Source: Psilocybe azurescens
Lineage: Eukaryota > Basidiomycota > Agaricomycetes > Agaricales > Agrocybaceae
Length of the DNA: 52,956 bases
Assembly (NCBI GenBank): GCA_023853785.1
Contig: JAJIRX010000589.1
Coordinates: 1-52,956 of the forward strand
Reading direction: 5' to 3'
Part shown: positions 21,211 through 32,836 of the stretch, in pieces
How the letters are laid out: each line of letters starts with the position of its first letter
How positions within the stretch are numbered: position 1 is the stretch's first letter
The notes under the pieces: model-generated
What the model saw: only the letters and a program-made list of their open reading frames with translations
Told to the model about the DNA's origin: nothing
The model's database searches: none
Position numbers and translations under genes: made by a program

Positions 21211-24200
21211 TTATAGCCCGCGTTTATGCTCATCTTTATCGTATTTGGCTACCAGATCTCCCACCAGCTGGAGAGACATGAGCCTCAGAAAGTCAGGATT
21301 ATTCCTGGCCTCGAACTTGCGCATCGTATCGGCATTGTCTGCATTCACGTTTAGTGCCAGCAACCGATGCTCCAAAGCCAGCGCACGATGTCTGTCGTGC
21401 GCTTCTTGAACGAGAGGTTTATTCCGCTCGCGTGCTTCTTCGGGTTCTTGCAGTGTCTGAGCGTCGTCGATGAAGGACGGAGACTCTGTCGTGGTCGTGG
21501 TCATGGTCCTGATCTTCTCTTGCCTGATCTTGAGTATTTTCAAACTCGTCATCAGCTTCATGCTCTTGTTCAGACGCGCCTTCATGTGTTTCGTGCCTCT
21601 GCTCGTCGTCGGTGTATACGTACATATCATCGTCATTGTCATCCTCGTCGTCCATAGCTTTCTGCTGGTTATCGATATCGATATCCATAGACACGACATC
21701 GCGGGGTTAGGCGTCGGGGTAGCCGTAACCTCTCTGGGAAGCAGGCTACGACCACTCCCGCCACCGTGTTGAGTCTGCGGCACAAACACGCCACTAGCGC
21801 GGCGCTTTTCCCGCTCTATCGCTTCATCTCTTCTTCCTTGCCTAACGAGTCTGGCAAATTGTCCCGCACGCGATGAATTAGGCGGCGAATAGTCGGAGAC
21901 GATCCCACCACCCCCATCATCATCGATAACGAAAGGCCTGATGTTGAGACTAGTCCGCTTGCTTTTGCTCTTGCGAGGCGAGCTGCGAGTGCTGTTCCTA
22001 CCGCTCGCCTTGCCACTGGATTTCCGCCGGACCAATCCGTAAGGTATCTCGTCTTCTGAGTCATTTTCGTTACCGGCCGGATTATACATCAAGTTGAGTC
22101 GTTCGTACAAGACTTTCTCCTGTTCCTCCCTCTCCCGACGAAGTTGGTCCAAAACGAACTTAGTCGTTTCGACGCTCCGCGTGTTCCTATACGTCTTCTG
22201 AGCAAACTCGGTCGAGAAGCCATATTCTTGAGCTATCCGTTCCAGCTTGCCAGCGATATCCTGCGCAGCGGCGAGTATGAAGTCTTTCGTCTCATCATCA
22301 GGCAGGTCGAGCTCCGAGATGGACTGCCGCAAAGAGTTAGACTTGCGAGGTGCGACCACCTTATTGGGACTCGTGGAAGAAAGTGAAGCACGTGAGCTGA
22401 GCACAGAACTTCGGCGGGACAAGCGCGAGATGTTGTTAGTGAGCCGCCGCCGTTTAGACAAGGTTTCCTTGATGCAGGTCGATATGACGCGGCGGCTTTC
22501 CGTTCTCGATCGCATATGAATCGTCGGCGCGAGCTTTGCCTGATGCTTTCTCTGAGACATGATGCTTGGCGGTGAAGGGATCGGTGTCAGAAGAAGGTTT
22601 GGTGGGTAAATTATCGGATTCGGAGCGAGAGGTGATTTCATTATTGATATTGATCGAGGTCTTTAGTATCGGAGCAAGAGTGCGAAATAGGTTTCTGGGA
22701 TTTGCTGGGACAGAGTTCTCCGCGTCCGCAGAAGGTTTTGGTCTTGGTATATCAGCAAGTGTACGTCTTTCCATGACGGAAGATCGACTCAACACGTCAT
22801 GGCCAAGCAAAGGCTCTGAGTGGGTCCGCGGAATGGCAGCGGAGGTATCGTTGGCGGGTATTGAGGGGGCAAGCTTCGTCTTTGACGACGAAGCGACTGC
22901 ATTCACTTGGGATGGCTGTCGTATGGGCACGGCGGATTGCTTGGCTGCGTCGCGCTCTTTCTTACTCCGTTTTGGAGGCCAAGGTCGACCTTCCTCCTCC
23001 TCTTCGTCGTTGTCAGTAACGGTAACGCGACTGCGCTTGAAAGTAGTCCGGAAATGACCTTCGTCCAGGATAGGAGGTTTTTTCGTGGCGCTGACTGCAG
23101 GAGGTAAAGGTGGAGGGATGGAGGATGAATCTGACGACGTTTCGAATGGATCTTCATCTACTTTTCGCGCACGTTGCTTCGGCCGAGGTCGGACAGGTTT
23201 CAGAGGTGATTTTTCTGCAGGACGGGTTCCAGCGCCAGATTTTGGTTGTATTGGCTCTCGAGGAGGGACATGTGGCTGAACATCGAAATCGCCTGGCACG
23301 CGAGGCTCAGAAGTGTTCAGTTCAGGTGCAGGTGCATCTTGCAAATTAGGGTAGATACTTGGTCTAGAAGCGTAGATATTAGCATGCAGTGTCATGATTT
23401 GGGAAAAAAAAAAGAGCGTACGCTGGTTGGCATTCCAGAATTTCGATATTACTATCCTTTGTCTCATCTGGTCGTGGTACGTTTGATCTGCAGTCAAGGT
23501 AGCTATAATGAGGCGATACACACAGAAACTGCTAAGCTCACGTTGTAGATTGCCTTTCTTCTTCCTCTGCCTCTTCTTCTTCGTCCTCGTCCTCGACAAA
23601 CGAACCAAACAAGTCACGCATTTCATTTTCAGAAAGCGACTTGACAGAATCGTCCTGAGTACCATCATTTTCCTGTTCAGTCTCGGAGAATGTTTCTTCG
23701 TCTTGCTGTGCGACAGTCTTGGAAGGGCTGGATCCCACAACCGATTTCGACGCGACGGTCTTCGATCCAACCTCATCTCCTCGCTTCTCCGCAATCCTCT
23801 GTGGTCTTGGGTCGGGGGCCGACTTCGACGCGACGATCTTTACCTCTTTCTCGCGGTTCTCTACCACTTTCTGAGGTCTTGATTCCGGTAGAGGTTTTGA
23901 CGTGACGGGCTGCGCCTCTATCTCCCGTGTTGCTGCCACCTTCTGGGGTCTTGTGTCCGAGGCAAGCTTCGATGAAACAGTCTTTTTTGTACCTTTCCTT
24001 CCTGTGTTTCAGCGATCTTCCGAGGTCTTGCTACTGCTGCTGGCGCATCGGAAAATGGTTTATTCCTGTCAGATTTGGCGTTGATGTTTGCTTTGGAAGA
24101 TTTATGCTCGACCTGAGGTTGATTTTCGATTGACTGTTCGGTTTCAGAAGACGATTCCTCTTCTTCTTCCCTCCTCCTCCTCCTTTTCACGCGACACTTG

Positions 24201-24562
24201 TTCACTCTTCCGTTGCTCTATCTGATATCTTTTTATCATCCAGTCGATTTTTTCTTGATTCTTCTTGTATCGTTCGCGCCAGGACGTCCAAGGATGGCGT
24301 CTTGACCATGGCCATTGTTCCCCTGCCTGTGTGATCGATTATGTAGTGCTCGAGCTCTGAGCGGGAGAACTCACATTCTCCTCGAGTCTAATGTAAATGT
24401 TATGGCTCAGACGTCCCTTGGGTTCGGGCTTAACTTTTGCGATGTATTTAGCTAATTTGAGGTCGTCATCGTCAGTGAACATGACACGGGCCCCAGTGGT
24501 CCTAAATAAGAGCTATGGTTACGTTTATATTGCATATATACCTCGGGAACATACCTCGGCAT
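21211..24562 (-). CDS. rap1: Rap1-type Myb domain protein, probable telomere-associated factor
   Basis: The proposed start ATG 24560-24562 opens an 8-base exon. After an intron beginning at 24554 the protein reads RVMFTDDDDLKLAKYIAKVK, PEPKGRLSHNIYIRLEEN, a second intron, then EQWPWSRRHPWTSWRERYKK and NQEKIDWMIKRYQ. This is the Rap1/TRF2-interacting Myb pattern (F-T--DD----YI, G---Y--LE-N, WPW--RH-W-SWRERY). The N-terminal BRCT domain found in yeast and human Rap1 is absent. A low-complexity acidic and Pro-rich middle follows, with 4-5 degenerate ~25-residue repeats (RPQKV-E-REKE type). The C-terminal third has helical segments (LPDDETKDFILAAAQDIAGK, EYGFSTEFAQKTYRN) that may correspond to the Rap1 C-terminal protein-binding domain. 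Two further introns lie near 23485-23537 and 23366-23422. Frame breaks at 23983-23988 and 21703-21706 are each mended by one base; those near 24170, 22460 and 21480 are not explained that simply. Confidence 0.65.
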
Positions 24563-24908
24563 TGTGTGGGGAATGTGTGTCCAGCACGCTAAAGAACACC
24601 TGCACAAGTAACAAGGAATTAGAATCAGTGTTCATCCCGAAGGTCAGCACGTCGGTCACGTCACAGAAAAGTACACGTGATGGCGTGGTCACATTAACGG
24701 CAGTGATATATTTAGTCAGACTCACATTCCGTTCCGAGTCGCAACTCATTCATCGAACCAACTCTCTTTGCTGTCTCTCTGTTTCTTCTCACTCGGGACA
24801 TTCTTGGGATACAATACGCCCATTTAAAATAATTTTATTCAGGCTCCATCAGATAGATGTGAATGAGATAAGAGCCAGACTCGTGAGTGTCCCCTGCGTG
24901 TACTTACC

Positions 24909-25320
24909 TTATTTTTTCAACTCTACCTTGACTTTTGTATTTCCTGTCTGCGACTTAACAGATTGGAGTCCAGTCAATATATGAACGTAACTCCTGAGTT
25001 GAAGACTGTTTCTTACACTGCTGTTTATTAATACGCAGCTTGACGACATCCCCTCTACCGATTCGTCAACTAAATAATCGTTCTTTGAGATCGGATTATC
25101 TTTCAAGGTGACTACAAGCAGGCCTTGCATATTTTGGAGCTCCGAACCACTACTCTTGACCTGCGGACTCTCCAATGACGCTCTGACCTCGGATTCCATT
25201 TGCCCGAGGAAGTGACTTTCAGCATCAAATCGTACTAGTTCCACAGGACTATTCCCCTTGAGGCTTTGGTGCTTCCCCGTTCACAACTTCGGAACCTCCA
25301 AGCGGTCTGATCCTAATCAT
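24909..25320 (-). CDS. Hypothetical protein upstream of the Rap1-type gene
   Basis: ATG 25320 starts MIRIRPLGGSEVVNGEAPK. With one base added near 25256 it joins the open frame with ENSPVELVRFDAESHFLGQM, ESPQVKSSGSELQNMQGLLV and KDNPISKNDYLVDESVEGMS, stopping at TAA 24909. The composition is that of a soluble, partly disordered protein. No domain was recognised. It lies on the same strand ~350 bp before the Rap1-type Myb start. It could be a separate small gene or an unrecognised 5' part of that gene, but the sequence between them did not read as coding. Confidence 0.35.
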
Positions 25321-25913
25321 GGCCCCTGTTCGTGGACGCAGGTGTGCTGGACGATTGTACTCGGGGGAGCATCACGCTGTAGGAGACTAGACCGGTCCGC
25401 GAGTAGTTCCCCGCCGCTGCGATGTTATGACAGGAAATTTTACCAGGTAGCTTGGGGCCTGTATTTTATTGAGAAGGCAACCAAACAAATTGAACAGACT
25501 GAGTTGCACTAAATCAGATAGACATAGACGCACGTTGCAACGCACTTTCGACACCTCTCTCTGTCTCTCTGTCAAGATGTATCTCAACACCTCGCTCGTA
25601 ACGAAAGTACTTATGAATACGGACTACGGCTATGATAAAAGAAGTTACACGAAGACTTACTCCGTCTTCCTTGGCGCTTCAAACTTCTTAATCGTTGACG
25701 GGTCTTCATCAGGCTTCGTGCTCCATTCGCCAGTGGATCGTAACTTTGTTTTACGCTATGGCTTGGCGTTCATGTACCCCTGTACTCCTGGGAACTTCAA
25801 AATTGCCTCTAGAAGTGGAGTCTCTTATATAAAGCTCCTGCCAATAATTGGTGCACTCACAAATAGAGCTATCCCCAACAACGCATGCAACAGCAGCACT
25901 GATATAGCACACA

Positions 25914-28854
25914 ATGTCTATTATATACTCGGAACGAGATTCGCTCATACAGCCCTCTTCTACATCAAGATCTGCAACAACAGGAACGACCGCAAAATAT
26001 GGACTGGATTTTAGCACACCTACACAATCTATCTCACCGTCTCTAGGTCCTCTCGATATTTCTTCAGGTGCACGACGTCGAATATTGGCAGGTATCTGGC
26101 TAAGCCAGTTCCTATCTGTGAGTCTGGCCTTACTTCGAAGCCGAATAGCTCACTTATGCTTTGGCGTCCATGTTGTCGAAGGCCCTTAACCGTTCGTTTT
26201 TAATCATCATTCAGAGACGACTGCTGTTGATTGATCTAACACTTACATCTATGCAGTGACCTTAGTTCCAACCAGTTTGTTTCGTCTCTCTCTCCTGAGC
26301 TGAATTATTATCAATAACCACTTTTCAATCAGTGCTACCTTCAATATCCTCCGAATTTCAAAAATCAAACGAAGCTAGCTGGGTTGGCACATCGTAAGAC
26401 AAAAAGACCCTTTGTTCAATATCGTAGACTGACTGAGATAACACACAGTTATCTACTGGCGACATGCACATTCACTCCGCTATACGGACGCCTGAGCAAT
26501 GTGATGGGCAGGAGCGGTGCCAATCAATCCGCCGTCCTGTTCGCCGTGATAGGCATCTTTGCGTGTGGGTTTTCGAATAGTATGCAAATGCTCATAGCAT
26601 CACGATTTGTGCGTCATCCTACTGTCCACCTCACAATCAGCGCACCGTAGCTCATAAGCATTATTTTCATTGTTTACTCTAGATTTCGGGGATGGGTGGA
26701 GGGGGATATTCACAACATCTTCGTGAGTTGTCTTGCTTATAATCTCTCATGTGATCGAACTTACATGAAACGATAGCATTATAACGAGCGACATGTATAG
26801 CTTAAGAGTATGTGGATCAATTCCTGATTGCCTCTTTAGAAGTTCAGTTGGAGCCATGTCTGACGTTCGATCGTGTTAACCAGTCTCGGGGATATATACA
26901 GAGTATAGGAGGCATTTTCTACGGAGTAAGTGTAATAATTGACACTTATATGATCGGATTATAAACGATACCTTAGCTTGGAATGGGACTAGGAGGCCCG
27001 GTGGGAGGATTGATAACCGACTGGTATGCATGTTGAGAGCCACCTTAACCTACAACCACAGCTAACGAACATCATTATCAGGCTTGGTTGGCGATGGGCG
27101 TTTCTCATTCAAATTCCGCTCTTTATCGTCTCTTTGGTATTGACGACCTGTAACTTGACATACGTCGTTCCTGTGAGCTCTTGCAAATTAAATTGCTCAA
27201 GAAAGTATGTGCTCATGGAACTCTTTACCGCTCAGGGCGCAGGGAGAAGCGCATCAGATATCATGAAAAGGATAGATTACGGTGGAACATTCAGTCTCCC
27301 TCGCTGCCGTAAGTCTAATTTATCCTAGCTGCTTCACTCTTCTGCCCTGTCACTGATATATGCACATCAGGTTGGCTCGTTTCTTCTATTTTTAAGCATG
27401 CGCTTCAGCGAAGGTCTTCAGGTCAGTTATACAGTGTGCCTTCTACTTCTCCGCTTCTTGTACACAGAATGCTAACTCCTAACAGCTAGATGACCCCTCG
27501 GTCTGGATGCCTCTCGCATCTGCGATAGCTTTTTCTATTCTATTTGTCGTCGTCGAGGTCTACGTCGCTGTCGAGCCAATTCTTCCACCGTATCTTTTGA
27601 CACAGAAGGTCCCTGTCCTCGTTGGCTGTAGCAACGCCCTCGTCGCTGTGTGTAACCTCTCCGTTACATATTTCTTCCCGACGTGGTTCCAGACCGTTAT
27701 GTTATCCTCCGCCTCTACTGCAGGTGCGTCCACTTTCATTCATGATGATCAGTACCTTATCGATGGATCACAAAGGGCTGCATCTTTTGCCAAATAGCAT
27801 CTGTATATCTGGTGGTTCATTCTTTGCAGGGTATGTGCACCCAGTGTCATTGGTATCTTTATTTACTGACATGAATAGTTGGATGATGCGACGCCATGCG
27901 AAGTATAAGACCATGAATGTCGTTTTTGGGATATTGCCTTTCATCTCTGCCCTTCTCATGACACAAATGAAGGAAAACTCGCATCCTGCTCATCTATGGC
28001 TTACTATCGTACGTCTTGCTTCTGTGGATAGGGGAATTTGTTGCCAATACACTTTGATGTCATTCTCAGATGCCGCTTGGTTTTGGAAACGCTGTCGTTC
28101 TGCAAACTATGTACAGTAAGAGACTACGCCTATGACTCGAAGCGTTTATTCAACTGAAGTGAAACTCTCAGTCGCTCTGGTATCTCATCTGCCGGACTCA
28201 CAAATGGCAGTTGGTACAGGGTTTGCTCAACTACTTCGAGGACTAGGTACGGTCAACACATTTTTTCCTCACCGCATGTCGTCTGAATTTATGCCGCCGT
28301 CATCATAGGCCAAGTAGGTGGACTGGCCTCTGCGTCGGCAGTCTTTCCAGTCCAGACTAAATACTGAACTTCACGCTCGTCTTCCAGAGGAATCAGAAGA
28401 GGTAAATTCACTTACATCTCCACACCATACGCTCATACACTTGTTCGAGCTTTGCTAATGATTTTTCTTTTTAGCTCGATCCAAAAAATCCAACATTCAG
28501 CTAAACTAGTCGCGAAACTTCCCTCTGACATTCAAAGAATCGCCAGAGACTCATATGCCGCCAGTCTTCAGTCGGTATTCATATTAGCGGCGTGTGCTTC
28601 CCTCCTTGCCTATCTTGCTCGTTTACCGGTGAGTTCATCACTATACCGGGATGCCATTGGTATAGATCAAGTCGGCGTGCTAACTCAACCTTGAATTGTA
28701 GATCCCGGATAAAAATTTAGCTGATGAGAGGCCGTTGGGCTCTGAATCTGACAATGATTCTGCGGTATCAGACACGTCCTCTACGTTTGAGGAAATCAGG
28801 GATGATGAAGATAAAATTGTGCGGCCATCGTCGTTTGGCTTCTCCATGATTTAG
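25914..28854 (+). CDS. MFS transporter, DHA2 type (vacuolar basic amino acid transporter-like)
   Basis: This is a proton-coupled membrane carrier of the 14-helix DHA2 branch, whose fungal members include vacuolar basic amino acid (VBA) and drug transporters. ATG 25914 opens a cytosolic tail, then ILAGIWLSQFLS. After two small introns come LVPTMLPSISSEFQKSNEAS, YLLATCTFTPLYGRLSNVMG (motif A-like loop), SGMGGGG, DMYSLRSRG, LGMGLGGPVGGLITD (motif C-like), LGWRWAFLIQIPLF and further helices up to FILAACASLLAYLARLP. A charged tail ends at TAG 28852-28854. About a dozen introns of 45-70 bp are visible. One frame break at the G5 run 26701-26705 is mended by one G, and another near 28363 by removing one base. 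The C-terminal Ser/Asp/Glu-rich tail suits regulatory phosphorylation, which is inference. The substrate cannot be told from sequence. Confidence 0.75.
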
Positions 28855-29228
28855 AGGTTGAGTAGAGGGAAATTTGAAGCGTAATATGTTCAATTTTACT
28901 TGGGGTTACTTGGGGTACATGTACAGGAGATGATATTATACAATTTGTGAATTGGTTGTTAGATTCCAGACAACGAAGTGCGATTATCGTCTTCAACGTC
29001 AAGTTCAGAGTCCTTGTTGTCGGAGATTTAAAATGTCGGATCAAATTCTTCGATTAAATTGAAAATAATCATTCTAGTCCCTCCTCGTATGCAATCATCA
29101 TCCTACGTTTTCAACTCTGAAACAATTTCGTGACAATGAATTACGTTTAATACGAAGGAAATCAGGATATATGGGTATGCCTATCGCCTTGTTCATTTCT
29201 ACATCTTTTCCCACTCATCAAACCTCTG
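28855..29228. other. Short intergenic region between convergent genes
   Basis: The 3' ends of the MFS transporter and the minus-strand membrane protein face each other here. The sequence is AT-rich with no ORF of interest. It probably holds both polyadenylation regions, though no consensus site stands out. Confidence 0.4.
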
Positions 29229-30342
29229 TTACCCACTGGCAAACATTCCAACGACCAAATCCACGCCACCGATGCGCCCGCCGTTGTTATCTGCTATCTC
29301 ATTTGTTCTGAAAGTGGCTTCCAAATCCATCTCACAGAAAGACTGGCACAGAATGCCTGCCACCCTAAGACACCCTTCCAATAACACAAGAGAGCAGCCG
29401 ACAGCTCCAAGGACCACGATGGGTACAAAAACACTGGCATTGACCCCAAAGCTATTCTTTATAGAAGAATAGTTCCTGGGTACCAGGATGGCGAGTGCAA
29501 GAATGCAGATAAACACTACCAAAGGCGCCAAATAGTGGAAAATCGTCGCCTGGGAGAACGCTGGATCGCCATCTAGGTTTCTGGCTGCCTCCTGGAGGAT
29601 CTCCACTATGCGATGGAAGCCACTGATTCTAGTTTGTCTTGGAAGGGCTTCTTCGTAGCTTGTGTCCTCCTTGCCCGTAGACGTAAGCTCCGGCAAAGCT
29701 TTGCTGTTGCTGCTGCTGTGTTCTCGGGATCGGCTTCTGTACGAAGGGGGTGTTTGTAAGTCGAGCGGGGGATAGGCATAAATTGAGCCATAATATCGCT
29801 CTTGAGCAGTGGTTCACGTATTTCTTGAAGACCAAGCGCTTCTCCACTAGGGGCCGTGATAATGACAGGCGGGATCTTTGACTTTCGGGGGTTGAGTCTT
29901 CGGATACGCGTCATTTCTGACGGGGATTCTGGGTCTGGAGATATGCTTTGTTCGTCTAGCATCGCAGAGGCACTCATCCGCGGCAAGTGCGAAAGACTGA
30001 CTGCGTACTGTCTATGATGACGGCTATTCTCCGAACGTGTTGGTACCTTCGGCGAAAACAAAGATGTAAACTGAGGAGTCTTCGGAGATATGTTTCTCTT
30101 CAGCCTTCCGGAGAATGAAAGCGGCGAACTGGTTCTGCCAGCAGCTGTAGTCTTGAGATCCTTTTGGCTCTGGCTTCGCCGAAGACTGAAGAGGCGTCTG
30201 TCCCGGAGGCTGACGAAGTACTCCTTAGGGGTACGTTGCTCCCTTTGGATGATTCTGGGGGTCTTTGTGGGACATCGGTTGCAGTGGTAGTGGCAGTGGC
30301 CGATGAAGAGAATGATTTCATGTGAAAGTTGAACTTCGCCAT
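29229..30342 (-). CDS. Two-pass membrane protein of unknown function
   Basis: ATG 30342 starts MAKFNFHMKSFSSSATATTT. A long Ser/Pro/Arg-rich disordered region follows (KVPTRSENSRHHRQYAVSL, DEQSISPDPESPSEMTRI), then ELTSTGKEDTSYEEALPRQ. Near the C terminus are two hydrophobic segments, IFHYLAPLVVFICILALAIL and ASVFVPIVVLGAVGCSLVLL. The frame is continuous if one base is added to the T4 run 30162-30165 and one to the A3 run 29695-29697. Both breaks are homopolymers, so the gene is probably intact and unspliced. No family was recognised. A 31-bp tandem repeat lies 70 bp upstream of the start. Confidence 0.55.
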
Positions 30343-30411
30343 TACTGTAATGCTAATGTCGGGGATAGTAATGTGGGCGCGCGAACGTTACGGACACTTA
30401 TGTATCCCTAG

Positions 30412-30497
30412 TGGCTGACTATGCTACGAGATCATGATCAGCTGGCTGACTATACTACGAGATCATGATCAACTGGCTGACATTCTGCGCGATCAGA
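30412..30497. repeat. 31-bp tandem repeat with GATCATGATC palindromes, ~2.8 copies
   Basis: The unit GGCTGACTATGCTACGAGATC plus ATGATCAGCT repeats at 30412, 30443 and (diverged and shortened) 30474. Units 1 and 2 differ at about two positions. It lies between the start of the membrane-protein gene (minus, 30342) and the 3' end of the F-box gene, so it is in the probable promoter region of the former. The palindrome in each unit could bind a dimeric protein; that is speculation. Confidence 0.8.
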
Positions 30498-30590
30498 AAT
30501 ATCATACCGGCGTGAAGTTGACCGAAAATGTCTGCGATTTCAATACTAGCTATACAACGAAGAGAGAGATATGTAAAACTAATGGTATAT

Positions 30591-32029
30591 TCAAGACCGA
30601 CTGTCCAAATTGATCAAATATCCCATTTCCTCCCACTGATGTACAGTTTCAAGCAACTCTGCCTCCATCTTCCGTTTGACCGAAATGTGCACGCGTGTGA
30701 GGGTAGCAGTAGGGGCATCTTTCGATTTGATCTTCGCTTTATAGCATTCTAAACGGCACCTGCTTTTCAAAAAAGTAAGTAATTTAGCATCTTCGAACTC
30801 CGAGCATCCAGTTAGTTTGAGAGATTCGAGTTGAGGACAAAGCAAGGCTTCGCCAATGGGATTCGACTCGGAGAAGCGTTTGGTAAGGGCGTCAAAGAAG
30901 TACGAGGTGATAAATGGTTGATTCATGAATCTGTAGGTGTCATCTATCCACAGATACTTTAGTGAGGGATTGGCGCGTAGAAAGGCGATCAAAATCGAGG
31001 AGTCCATTGAATGCATTTCTAGCGAGATTGAGAGACGTTCTAGGGAGCTGACATGGCTTCGATCCTTTAGTCGGTTAATGCAATTCAAAACCGACTGGCC
31101 GCTTTCCCCGCTGCTTTTCCCGCAGAGGAAAAGGGATTGGAGGTGAGGGAGCACGAGCGAGTCTAATAGTGCTTCTCTCCCAACCGGATGCTCGAGATTT
31201 AATGCCTCTAATTCGGGCATGATAAGAGCCGGTTGAGATGCCGCAGGACTGTTGGTGAGTGGCATTGTGAGTCCGAAGCCGCTGAGTGTGAGGACTTTTA
31301 ACCGTGGGCATGATGCAAGAACCAAAAGTATCAACCTCGTTTCTGATCGGATTTGCTGTATATGAAGTTCTTCGAGTGCGCCATATACGGGGGACGTTGA
31401 GGAAGGGAGAAATGATGTACATAATCGTCGAATGGTAGAAATACGGTCCGTTAAGGGGATGCAAGTGAGTTCCGAGGGTGATGCGGTCGCTCCAGGGACA
31501 AACATCTGCGAGACGGTCTTCAGGGATACAAGGTGTGGAATGTTGCTTGCATGCAAGCTGTCAAGATTTGCAAAGGCGAGAGGGGTGCGTATAGATGCAT
31601 TGTCTCCCATAGTTGAGAAAATGGGAGAAGAGCTGGGATAATTAATCTGGCAAATTCTATGTCGTCCTTGGCGTCTACGCAGATCTTTAGTGGCATGAAG
31701 CGAGACAAGGAGAGTCGTCTTTTGACAAGTTTCGCAATGCCAGTATACTGGGAACTATTGTACTGAGATGCATACCGAGGTGATTTGACGGAGAGCACAT
31801 TCCATAGGTCAGGCATGCCCTGCGCGCATTCTCGCCATTGAGAACAGACTTGACTGAGGAGGGAAGGTGTTCGAGGTAAAATTAATGGCCCTCGGGTGGA
31901 CGATAATTGCGGTTTGCGGCCCCAGAACTGGCATTCCAACTCGTCAAATTCTGGGATGCTTTCTGTTTGGGCAAGAATAAGGAAGATATTCTGCCAGATC
32001 TCGACGGGGGCACGGTCGCAAGGTGTCAT
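30591..32029 (-). CDS. F-box protein with leucine-rich C-terminal region
   Basis: F-box proteins link substrates to SCF ubiquitin ligases. ATG 32029 is followed by PVEIWQNIFLILAQ, the start of an F-box, then LSQVCSQWRECAQGMPDLWN, the usual second half ('W---a---P-LW'). The rest has irregular leucine-rich blocks: LEELHIQQIRSETRLILLVL, LKVLTLSGFGL, LEALNLEHPVGREALLDSL, LERLSISLEMHSM, LESLKLTGCSEFEDAKLLTF. Large families of such proteins occur in mushroom genomes. The two halves join in frame (LSP-FANLDSLHAS) if one base is added to the A3 run 31572-31574. The gene has no introns in this reading. The stop is near 30591. Confidence 0.75.
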
Positions 32030-32836
32030 TGTGGAAGAGAACTCGCGGGGCTCTTCAATGATTGTCTAAAATGGTGCGACGTGTCAAACACCAAAGACGC
32101 TGGATGAATTGCCCCGAGCTGGCCTACCATCATCTTATAGGGACCAAACTGGAAGTCACGCATTGCCGTAAGTTCCGGCGCCATTCAGAATCGAACACGT
32201 AAAGAGGTGGAGGGCTCGCAAGCTCTATCGAGATGTCTTTCCTTTCCCGTGGAGAAGGTTTTGAAACAAAACTTTACTTCGCAATTCTTTGCCTCGTGTA
32301 CAGCTTCAAGACTTATGGCTAAAGTACCTTGAGGCGGATCTGTTAAGAATGGGCGCTTCATGTCAGATGATTAGTCAGCTGATAAGCGGACAACCATCGA
32401 ACCAAGAAAATTCTGAGAAACGCTAAGTATGGGTGGCACGTGCTACATGAAAATTCAGTAGATGCCCCGATCTACAGTACAGGAACGGCATTGAGCTCTG
32501 GTCCTAACTTAGCCAAATAACCTTCCAATTTTACAATTTAGTTGGCTCTGCTATATCGTTTGACATAACATATCGGTTGACCTTCGGTTAACTGTAGGAT
32601 CTTTTCCATGTTCTGTATTTCTTGGTGTACGAAAAATAATTGTGAGATACATCTCCATCCTACATACGATTCTTTTCTGAAACTTTAAATGCAGATATAC
32701 CAACTGCCAAGGACGCGTTTACGGAAAATATTCGATACCAGCAGGGGTTAGCAGAAGTTCTTCAAACTGTGAAGAGGTGCGCCCAAATACCTCTTTCTTT
32801 TGCAATACATGCTTATTAAATGAATGTATTCATTAG
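32030..32836. other. Intergenic region between divergent F-box and SUV3 genes
   Basis: The start codons of the F-box gene (minus) and SUV3 (plus) face away from each other, so this 0.8 kb should contain both promoters. Near 32695-32776 a plus-strand stretch reads IPTAKDAFTENIRYQQGLAE and ends at a GT; it may be a non-conserved 5' exon. No other coding signal was seen. Confidence 0.35.

Noticed and set aside
21211..24562. Two separate overlapping genes at the Rap1-type locus
   Set aside because: The two long overlapping minus frames each continue the composition of the other after a frame change, and several frame changes in the locus are homopolymer-type, so one gene is more likely.
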